Source: CALOCY01 sp942491975 (lineage in GTDB: Bacteria > Bacteroidota > Bacteroidia > Bacteroidales > Prolixibacteraceae). From it: a stretch of 64,000 nucleotides of DNA. Of the stretch, positions 34,512 to 41,707 are shown one piece after another (position 1 is the first letter of the stretch; each line of letters opens with the position of its first letter). The stretch is from NCBI GenBank assembly GCA_942491975.1, contig CALOCY010000004.1:1488001-1552000 (forward strand). The letters are read 5' to 3'. The notes beneath the pieces were generated by a model that searched no databases, had not been told where the DNA came from, and saw nothing but the letters and a program-made list of their open reading frames with translations. A program made the position numbers and the translations under genes.

Positions 34512-35237
34512 ATGAGAACTTCTGCAGAAATATTGAGCATAATAAACAAGTTTAAAGAAGGTTATGTATTTACCTATGATGAATTGGGTTTTAAATCAGA
34601 AAAAACGAATGCTGTAATAATAGCCTTAAACAGGTTGGTAAAAGAAGACAAGCTTCGAAAACTTTCAAAAGGTAGATACTATAAACCCCAAATGACAGAG
34701 TTTGGGGAATTAAAACCGGATACCTATCAGGTAGTAAAAGACTTACTTCAAAAAGACAAAAAAGTTATTGGCTATCTAACCGGATTTTCTGTGTTTAATT
34801 CTTTATTTCTTACTACGCAGGTTTCAAATACAATACAAATTGGCTTCAATAATGAGAAGAAGGCAATTACCAGGGGAGTGTATAAGATCAGGTTTATTAA
34901 ACAAGCTAATAAAATAACAGATGACAATATTCCACTGCTACAGGTACTTGATAGTATAAGGTTTATAAAAGACATACCTGATACAGACCAAAATCAATCT
35001 TGTAAGCGGTTTATTGCTATTATTAATGAACTACCACCTGAAAAACTTAATAAACTTAAAAAGCTGGTATTAAAATATAATGCTTCAACACGAGCATTGA
35101 CAGGAGCTATTATTGATATGTTAGAAAATGATAATAGTACACAAACAATATTTGAATCGCTAAATCCTGCGACATCGTATAATTTTTCAATTTCAGAACG
35201 TACACTTCCAACAAAAGATAAATGGAGAATAAAATGA
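34512..35237 (+). CDS. abiEi: Type IV antitoxin AbiEi (DUF6088-like)
   Basis: A 241-residue cytoplasmic DNA-binding antitoxin. The N-terminal winged helix (about 1-65) covers ILSIINKFKEGYVFTYDELGF and IALNRLVKEDKLRKLSKGRYY. The C-terminal domain neutralises the toxin by an indirect route in studied systems. The ATG at 34512 is preferred to 34458 because the earlier start would translate through operator 2 and the -7 box. The end overlaps the toxin start by 16 bp. Confidence 0.85.
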   Translation: MRTSAEILSIINKFKEGYVFTYDELGFKSEKTNAVIIALNRLVKEDKLRKLSKGRYYKPQMTEFGELKPDTYQVVKDLLQKDKKVIGYLTGFSVFNSLFLTTQVSNTIQIGFNNEKKAITRGVYKIRFIKQANKITDDNIPLLQVLDSIRFIKDIPDTDQNQSCKRFIAIINELPPEKLNKLKKLVLKYNASTRALTGAIIDMLENDNSTQTIFESLNPATSYNFSISERTLPTKDKWRIK

Positions 35238-36190
35238 AACTACATACTAATGAAGAAGCATTTAATAATGCTATTTTGATAACTAGCAATAGTGTTAATA
35301 TTGCTCCGGACTTTATTGAAAAAGACTATTGGATTAGTCTGGTATTAAAACGACTATCTGAAAGCAAGTATGTAGACGCTGTTGTTTTTAAGGGTGGCAC
35401 ATCCTTATCAAAAGGGCATCAGTTAATTAATCGATTTTCTGAAGATGTTGATATTGCTGTAATTGATGTTGCAGGAATTAGCGGAAATCAATTAAAAACG
35501 CTTATCCGATCTGTTGAAAAAGAAATTGCAAAAGATTTAAAAGAAATTAATATTGATGGAATTACCAGTAAAGGCTCTAGATTTAGAAAGTCTGTATATG
35601 AGTTTGCATCAAAACATAAGACAAACCTTTTGGAATCCATTTCCAACTCTATTATTGTAGAGGTAAACTCATTTGCCAACCCTTATCCATATTTGAAGCT
35701 AGAAATTCAAAGCATGATTGGTGAACACCTAAAAAATGCCAATCAAATAGAATTAATTGATAAATATGGATTGGAATCATTTAGTGTTAATGTGCTTGAT
35801 TTAAAACAAACACTCATTGAAAAATTGGTATCATTACTTCGTTTCTCTTTCGATGGCAACCCTCTTGAACAGTTAGCCGGAAAAATAAGACATTTCTATG
35901 ATCTGTATTATTTAGCAGCAAATGAAGAATGTTCAACTTATTTAAAATCGGAGACATTTAAAGGTGATTTTATGACCTTATTGGAACATGACAGAAAGGC
36001 TTTTAACGAACCCAAAGGCTGGAATAACAAAAAGATAAAAGATTCACCTTTGCTTACTAATTTTGATGTTTTATGGGACACATTAAAGTTAACCTACTCC
36101 AAAGAATTATCCATGTTGGCTTATACTGCAATTCCTAAAGAGCAGGAAATAGCACAAAGCTTTAAGCAACTAATTCAAAATATTAAATAA
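35222..36190 (+). CDS. abiEii: AbiEii-family nucleotidyltransferase toxin
   Basis: A 322-residue protein of the AbiEii/AbiGii DUF1814 family. The nucleotidyltransferase motifs are present: KGGTSLSK near residue 60 and EDVDIAV near 78, with a distal KLVSLL region. In characterised systems such toxins transfer nucleotides to tRNA 3' ends or other targets and stop growth, giving phage exclusion by abortive infection. It overlaps the antitoxin gene and ends 138 bp before attR, so the pair is the last cargo of the island. Confidence 0.88.
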   Translation: MENKMKLHTNEEAFNNAILITSNSVNIAPDFIEKDYWISLVLKRLSESKYVDAVVFKGGTSLSKGHQLINRFSEDVDIAVIDVAGISGNQLKTLIRSVEKEIAKDLKEINIDGITSKGSRFRKSVYEFASKHKTNLLESISNSIIVEVNSFANPYPYLKLEIQSMIGEHLKNANQIELIDKYGLESFSVNVLDLKQTLIEKLVSLLRFSFDGNPLEQLAGKIRHFYDLYYLAANEECSTYLKSETFKGDFMTLLEHDRKAFNEPKGWNNKKIKDSPLLTNFDVLWDTLKLTYSKELSMLAYTAIPKEQEIAQSFKQLIQNIK

Positions 36191-36327
36191 ATTTGATGTG
36201 GCGAAATTACGGGCGAGATTACTTCTTTTCACTTTCCTGTTAATATTTTCCTAAAACAATGTTTTTTCTGTTGCTAATTTGTTGCTAATGCAATATAATT
36301 AACTGATAATCACATACCGAAAAGATA

Positions 36328-36343
36328 TTGTATCGGGAAGTAA
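36328..36343 (+). repeat. attR: second copy of the mnmE 3'-end core
   Basis: TTGTATCGGGAAGTAA matches the mnmE 3' end at 15 of 16 positions, and the difference is silent in the CIGK codons. The sequence before it does not continue the MnmE reading frame. The related repeats at 36269-36288 lie just inside. Confidence 0.8.
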
Positions 36344-36492
36344 AATAGATATTAGAATCAAAATATTAGAAATAGATTTGAATTGCAAGGATTTATATCA
36401 GAATAATTATAATACTGTGATTGCTCATTTTGAAAGAAATAATATTTATTTGTGGTAACGCACTATCTAAACAGCCTAAACTTACACTTTTA

Positions 36493-36610
36493 CCCCCTCT
36501 TTTTGTAAACAAAACCGCCAAAAATGCTCATTATAAGTAAATTACGAGCATATGCTATATTACACGCTGATATACAGCGACTTATAATGCCTCGATTTAC
36601 AAATTGGGGG
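36493..36610. repeat. Nested multi-hairpin structure
   Basis: Outer arms CCCCC...TTTGTAAA (36493-36509) pair with TTTACAAA...GGGGG (36596-36610). Inside, ATTATAAGT (36530-36538) pairs with ACTTATAAT (36580-36588). Inside that are a palindrome AGCATATGCT (36547-36556) and a hairpin CGCTG-ATATA-CAGCG (36565-36579). It could be a small structured RNA or a MITE-like element. Confidence 0.55.
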
Positions 36611-36752
36611 TGCATATTTGTAATTACCCCCCCTTTCAGCTTATCCGGATGGGATTAGATTTCGTGTAAAGCCACCAGGTTGCCAAGCTTTTTTTTCTTT
36701 GCGTCTTAGCGCCTTTGCGTGATTTTCTGTTAAGAAGTATATGTTGATCTAT

Positions 36753-37970
36753 TTAGCGTATTGTGGCTATCTCCGCTTTAATCACCCCGGCCAATCGTTT
36801 TACCCCTTCCCTGATTTTCTCACTGTTCATAAATGAAAAATTCAGGCGCATGGTGTTGTGTCCCTCACCGTTACAGAAAAAGACATTCCCTACCACAAAC
36901 GCTACCCTCTTTTCAATAGCCTTGTAAAACAGCTCCTGGGCATCCATCTGTTCGGGCAGTGTTAAAAACAAAAACAATCCGCCCTCAGGCTCTGTCCACG
37001 TAACCTCCCTAGGCATGTGCTCCCTGAAACCTTCCAGCATAACGTCCCTGCGCTCATGGTAGAGTTCAATAGTTTTTTGCAGGTTGATTTCGAATCTGTC
37101 CGATTGCATATAGCGTGCCGCTATTTTTTGTACAAATGTAGGTGTACAAAGATCGGCCGACTGCTTGGCTACCACTATTTTATCGTTAATATCGGGATGC
37201 GCCAATACCCAGCCAATACGGAACCCGGGAGCCACGATCTTTGAGAATGTCCCCAGTGTAATCACCTGTCCGCTATTATCCAACTCGTACATCATACGCT
37301 GCGGTTTTCCTTCAAAGCGGATCTCACGGTACGGGCTGTCTTCCACGATCAACACATCGTATTGATGCGCCAATTCAATGATCGCTGCCCGGCGTGATTC
37401 AGGCATGGTCAACCCTGCCGGATTCTGAAAATCGGGAATGATGTAAATAAACTTGGGCTTTTCGCCCTGTTGCTTCAATTCTTCCAGTTTCTCCTGCAAC
37501 AACACTGCACTCATCCCATACTCATCAAACGGTATGCCTGTCATTTCAGCACCATACGATGTAAAGGCACTGATACCTCCCAGATAAGAAGGAAGGCCAC
37601 AAATGACTTTATCGCCCGTATTGACAAATATCTTTCCCAACAGGTCTAATCCCTGCTGCGAAGAGGTAGTAATAATCAGGTTCTCAAGAGAGCAATCCAC
37701 GCCTTCATTTTGATACTTTTTTACCAACACTTCACGCAATGCGGTCAAACCTTCGGTGGCATCGTACTGCAATGCTGCCGCACCATCTTTCTCCAGCACA
37801 TCGGCCACAATGCCCTTCATATCTTCAATCGGGAATGATTCGGGTGCAGGCAGGCCCCCTGCAAACGAGATAATATCAGGTTGTTGGGTCAATTTAAGAA
37901 TTTCCCGGATGGCCGAACGTTTTGAATTTTTTACAATATCCGAAAAGATGTGTTGAAGATCGGTTATCAT
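36753..37970 (-). CDS. PLP-dependent aminotransferase (fold type I, LysN/2-aminoadipate type)
   Basis: A 405-residue cytoplasmic enzyme. The PLP lysine lies in GTFSKIVAPGFRIGW. Other marks are PDFQNPAG, EDSPYREIRF and the N-terminal SFAGGLPAPESFP typical of the MocR/LysN-like subgroup. There is no N-terminal HTH, so it is an enzyme and not a MocR regulator. The substrate is probably an aromatic, branched-chain or aminoadipate amino acid; the sequence alone does not decide. It follows gatD by 65 bp on the same strand. Confidence 0.88.
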   Translation of the reverse strand: MITDLQHIFSDIVKNSKRSAIREILKLTQQPDIISFAGGLPAPESFPIEDMKGIVADVLEKDGAAALQYDATEGLTALREVLVKKYQNEGVDCSLENLIITTSSQQGLDLLGKIFVNTGDKVICGLPSYLGGISAFTSYGAEMTGIPFDEYGMSAVLLQEKLEELKQQGEKPKFIYIIPDFQNPAGLTMPESRRAAIIELAHQYDVLIVEDSPYREIRFEGKPQRMMYELDNSGQVITLGTFSKIVAPGFRIGWVLAHPDINDKIVVAKQSADLCTPTFVQKIAARYMQSDRFEINLQKTIELYHERRDVMLEGFREHMPREVTWTEPEGGLFLFLTLPEQMDAQELFYKAIEKRVAFVVGNVFFCNGEGHNTMRLNFSFMNSEKIREGVKRLAGVIKAEIATIR

Positions 37971-38035
37971 CTTTTAATCGTTTTAAACTGTTTAAAAATT
38001 GCTGTTGTTACAGAATACCAAAAGCACGTGCAAAA

Positions 38036-39421
38036 CTACTTATGTACTTTCTTGATAAAATCCTCTACTTCAGGTATCCCTCCCTGGTAAACCAGGTAGC
38101 CATTGTAAGGCTCCCGGGGGGTAATCTCATCGTTAATCGGGGTAAGCATCAGCCTTTTCACCTCTTTCGGATCATCGGTCTGTCCCAGTGCCCAGCCCAG
38201 TTTAATAAAGGCCACCTCGGGAAGCATATTTCCGGCCGGAATTATCCCTTTAGCCATCATATCACGGCCCGTATCGTACACAAACATATGCACATATCCC
38301 CAAATGGTCTGCAGGGTCATGTACATGTGTACCCCTTTGGCCTGGGCCCGTTCAATCGCCGGGTAAAGCTCTTTATTGACATGCCCAAGTCCCGTCCCTA
38401 CAAAAATAACCCCTTTGTAACCGGCATCTACCAATGCATCCAGTGTATCGGGCTGCATTCCGGGATAATAATAGAGCATGGTTACCTTATCCGAAAAATA
38501 AGGCAATATTTTCACCTCTTTATCTTTTCTGCGATGCCTGTAAGTTTTATGAATGGGCTTAACCCCCTTACGGTTCACCATAGCCAGCGGGGTATCACCT
38601 ATTGTGCGAAATGTAGAACGGTACGAAGAGTGCATTTTACGCACACGGGTACCTTTATGCAACAAGCCATACTCATCAGAAGTCGGGCCAAACATACAAA
38701 CCATAACTTCAGCAATATCGGAATGACCTGCTGCTGTCATGGCATGCATCAGGTTCAGTGCAGCATCGGAACTCGGACGGTCAGACGACCGTTGGGAACC
38801 TACCAAAACAATCGGGACAGGTGAATTTTGAACCATAAAGGTAAGGGCTGCCCCCGTGTGGTGAAGGGTATCGGTCCCGTGGCCAATCACAATACCGTCA
38901 ACACCGTTTTCAATCTCTTTTCCAATGGCTTTGGCCAGTGAAATATACTGCTTGGGCCCCATATTTTCACTAAAAACCGCAAATACTTTCTCTGTTTCCA
39001 GGTTACAAATATCGGCCAACTCAGGGACTGCCCCGTACAGTTCACCGGGCGAAAAAGCAGGTATTACCGCGCCTGTCCTGTAATCAAGGCGGGAAGCAAT
39101 AGTCCCCCCCGTACCAAATAGCTTCACTTTAGGTAAACCTTCGGTGTACGGGAACTCCTTCTCCGGAATTTTGTAATTGGCTTTCTTGTAGCCGGTCTCT
39201 TTCATTACCGTAATGGTAGCCACATCCACACCAATATTGTAGCCCGTAACAATCTTCATTACAATATGCTGATCATCATCGTTCTCAGCCCGCGGGAGGA
39301 TGGTCCCTTCAAACGTACCACGCGTTGTTTCCACTTTTGCCTGTCCCCACACCCTGCAATTAAATTTCTTTAACACCTCCAGTGCTTTTCCTTTATATCC
39401 TTGAAAAAAATCTTCGCTCAT
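38036..39421 (-). CDS. gatD: Glu-tRNA(Gln) amidotransferase subunit D (archaeal type)
   Basis: A 461-residue asparaginase-like subunit. After an N-terminal beta domain (about 1-90) comes the type I asparaginase core: FGTGGTIASRLDY near 105, GHGTDT near 175-180 with the catalytic Thr-Asp, and GSQRSSDRPSSDAALN. GatD releases ammonia from glutamine or asparagine for GatE. It ends with a domain typical of GatD and lies 4 bp after gatE. GatDE is described as the archaeal route to Gln-tRNA(Gln), so its presence on this bacterial chromosome is noteworthy. Confidence 0.92.
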   Translation of the reverse strand: MSEDFFQGYKGKALEVLKKFNCRVWGQAKVETTRGTFEGTILPRAENDDDQHIVMKIVTGYNIGVDVATITVMKETGYKKANYKIPEKEFPYTEGLPKVKLFGTGGTIASRLDYRTGAVIPAFSPGELYGAVPELADICNLETEKVFAVFSENMGPKQYISLAKAIGKEIENGVDGIVIGHGTDTLHHTGAALTFMVQNSPVPIVLVGSQRSSDRPSSDAALNLMHAMTAAGHSDIAEVMVCMFGPTSDEYGLLHKGTRVRKMHSSYRSTFRTIGDTPLAMVNRKGVKPIHKTYRHRRKDKEVKILPYFSDKVTMLYYYPGMQPDTLDALVDAGYKGVIFVGTGLGHVNKELYPAIERAQAKGVHMYMTLQTIWGYVHMFVYDTGRDMMAKGIIPAGNMLPEVAFIKLGWALGQTDDPKEVKRLMLTPINDEITPREPYNGYLVYQGGIPEVEDFIKKVHK

Positions 39422-39425
39422 TCTT

Positions 39426-41447
39426 TCAATTGTTTTCAGTGTTGATTACTTCGGTTATTTTCTTTGATAATTCCGCTAAACTCATGTTTCCGGTAGCCGT
39501 GCCCCTTAATTCGCCCATTATCCAGTTCTTTTCGTTCTCCTTCTCCGGGTTGACACCAATCTCTTTGAACTTATTTTGCAGAAAAGGAATATTCGCGATG
39601 ATTTTATCGGCTGATATTTTTTTGAATTTTATGCTTTCCAATACCGATTCAAAATCCATTTTAGGATGGCTGTAGACGAGTGGGAGCATTTTTTCTGCCA
39701 GATCGAATTCCATCCCGTTCTCTTTTAAATACTGAAACAGCTTGTACAAAATACGGTAGTTGAATTCATCAACCGGTTTTACATGCCCCTCCACAAACTT
39801 CATCCGGTGTCCGAGAAAAGTCCCTAAAAATTTAGGATCTGCTTTCAGGGCTGTAATGATCTCTTCCATCAAAGGGAAAAGGTTCTTTTTAAAGATGTAG
39901 GTATATGTATCTTCGGGCACACCCCATTTCATCAGCTGATGATAACGGTCTACAATATCAGCAGGCAGGTTTTTCCCCAACGCTTCGATGTAATCGTTCG
40001 CCAACGGGATCGGTGCCGAATCGGTATCCGGATACATCCGGTCTGCCCCCGGCAACACCCGCTCAAAAATTGTGGTACCATCTTCAAAAGACTTCCGGGT
40101 CTCCTGCGGGACACCCTCAAAGGCCATCCGGCAACGCTCTTCAATGGTCTCAAGAGCTGTTGAAATATCCTCATCCTGCCCCCAGATAATGAGTTGGGCA
40201 TCCATCTCTTCCGCTTTTAACAGTGTCCTGATCTTTTCAACATCGTTTTCCGACACAACCGGTTCAAAAACCTCCGTGTGGGTCATATTCGGTTTTTCCA
40301 GGCATGCAATCACCTTCAGTCGATCAGCAATCTCATCGGCAAACATCTTTCCCGGTTGGGTGAAATGAGACAGGATACCTTTAAACCCCGGCAGGTTGAC
40401 CGCCACAATTTTATATCGGTGCTTTTTAGCAGCCACTATCGGAGCATGTTTAAAATCATACGCATGGAAACGCAGGGTTTCATGCCCCAATCTCCACTCA
40501 CCCGGATGGGGTATCCGGCTTAACAACTCCTCTTTTATTTTTAATAGCGACCACTGCCTGAAACACTCGTTATGGGTCAGTTCCGGTATCCACCGGGTAT
40601 GTGCAACCCCTTTAATTTCAACCCGTGTCCCCCCTTTACAACTCACATTTACATCCTGACGGCCGGCACCAATTCCTGTCCGGACTTTTCCAGTACTCCG
40701 GTTCAAAAAGCGGATGTAATTACACACCTCTTTCACTTCGTCCGGGTTCACCATATCAGGATACGTTACCGTTTCAATCAACGGCATGCCAAGACGGTCG
40801 GTCTTGTATACCCGTTTGTGCCCGACATCGGAAATTTCACGGCACGAATCCTCCTCCATACTCAACTGGATCAGGCGAACCTTTTTGCCTTTCACCTGAA
40901 GCTCACCTTCAACACCCAAAATACATGTCCGCTGAAAACCGGTAGGGATACTTCCGTCCAGGTACTGTTTACGGGTAATGTGTACCTCCCCCACAATATT
41001 TAGTTTTGATAACAACGAAATCTCCAACGCAATTTCCAGTGCTTCTTTATTGACAATAAAAGGCGGGGTATCATCCACTTCATAAGTGCAGGTAGTCTCA
41101 TTCTTAAGGCGGTATACAATCTCTTTTCTGGTCTTAAACTCCATCAATGCCGTTCCGTCATACTCTCCCAACTCACTCAGTGTAGGGCGCATGTGCCGGA
41201 TCACTTCCGCATCGTAATCATCACTGTGGTTATACAACCCGGCAGGGCAATTGCAAAACAACTTCTTCTCAGTCAACAGTTGCTGGTGAACCTCCAGCCC
41301 CGACATGAAACCCAGTTCGTCGTAGGTCTCTTGTGTTGCATCTTTTCGGCTCACATAGCCTGTTTTTTCTTTTGTCTTAAGGTAATTCTTTCGGGGGTCA
41401 AATGCTCGCTTCAGAGCTACATCTTTATTGCTGTTTTGCATAACCAT
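39426..41447 (-). CDS. gatE: Glu-tRNA(Gln) amidotransferase subunit E (archaeal type)
   Basis: A 673-residue GatB/GatE-family kinase-transferase. The signature GLEVHQQLLTEKKLFCNCP lies near residue 48. The cradle domain includes MEEDSCREISD, DRLGMPLIETVTYPDM and GAGRQDVNVS. A GAD-like insertion that marks GatE rather than GatB follows (about 400-500). The tail (YqeY-like, about 590-673) binds tRNA. It phosphorylates and amidates glutamate on tRNA(Gln). The length is slightly above the archaeal norm. It is the first gene of a gatE-gatD pair. Confidence 0.92.
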   Translation of the reverse strand: MVMQNSNKDVALKRAFDPRKNYLKTKEKTGYVSRKDATQETYDELGFMSGLEVHQQLLTEKKLFCNCPAGLYNHSDDYDAEVIRHMRPTLSELGEYDGTALMEFKTRKEIVYRLKNETTCTYEVDDTPPFIVNKEALEIALEISLLSKLNIVGEVHITRKQYLDGSIPTGFQRTCILGVEGELQVKGKKVRLIQLSMEEDSCREISDVGHKRVYKTDRLGMPLIETVTYPDMVNPDEVKEVCNYIRFLNRSTGKVRTGIGAGRQDVNVSCKGGTRVEIKGVAHTRWIPELTHNECFRQWSLLKIKEELLSRIPHPGEWRLGHETLRFHAYDFKHAPIVAAKKHRYKIVAVNLPGFKGILSHFTQPGKMFADEIADRLKVIACLEKPNMTHTEVFEPVVSENDVEKIRTLLKAEEMDAQLIIWGQDEDISTALETIEERCRMAFEGVPQETRKSFEDGTTIFERVLPGADRMYPDTDSAPIPLANDYIEALGKNLPADIVDRYHQLMKWGVPEDTYTYIFKKNLFPLMEEIITALKADPKFLGTFLGHRMKFVEGHVKPVDEFNYRILYKLFQYLKENGMEFDLAEKMLPLVYSHPKMDFESVLESIKFKKISADKIIANIPFLQNKFKEIGVNPEKENEKNWIMGELRGTATGNMSLAELSKKITEVINTENN

Positions 41448-41707
41448 TAATTAATCATCTCAACGTAAAACTCAATTTTTCAACCCAAAAGTAAGGATTA
41501 TATTACAAGTCCGAATAAAAAAAACAGGTTTTGTCTTAACAATTTTTGAGCGGTTTTCAACATTTTTTTCTGAGGAAGAAACACTCCCCTGCATGATAAA
41601 TATACCTGCTGTTTAAATAACCTGCTAAATAGTAATGAGGCAGAACGGAATTCGACAAACAAAAAAGAGTCCGATATAGACCCTTTTCTATGTTGCTATT
41701 CTACAAC

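Larger units (their letters stand above)
12279..36343 (+). mobile_element. Integrative defence island inserted in the 3' end of mnmE
   Basis: About 24 kb bounded by a 16-bp direct repeat of the mnmE 3' end (12279-12294 and 36328-36343, 15 of 16 identical). It has the parts of an integrating element: excisionase-like gene and tyrosine integrase at the left end, a primase/helicase-type replication pair, and cargo. No relaxase, coupling protein, conjugation or phage structural gene is recognisable, so it is probably mobilised in trans, or is a satellite-like element. Base composition is visibly more A+T-rich than the flanking mnmE, gatD/gatE and fumarase genes. Cargo: type I restriction-modification, DinD, pAgo module, PRTase/HAD/GT2 genes, DUF6266 and AbiE. 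Confidence 0.85.
36191..36752. other. Island right end and adjacent chromosomal intergenic region
   Basis: Contains the TTGTTGCTAA repeats, attR and, outside the island, the nested hairpin region 36493-36610. A CTTTGCG-rich segment (36697-36721) of the kind repeated between Bacteroidota genes precedes the aminotransferase gene end. No coding sequence is supported. Confidence 0.6.

Noticed and set aside
36493..36610. Integron attC site
   Set aside because: The paired arms lack the conserved RYYYAAC and GTTRRRY ends, and no integron integrase is present, although one cargo gene resembles a cassette protein.
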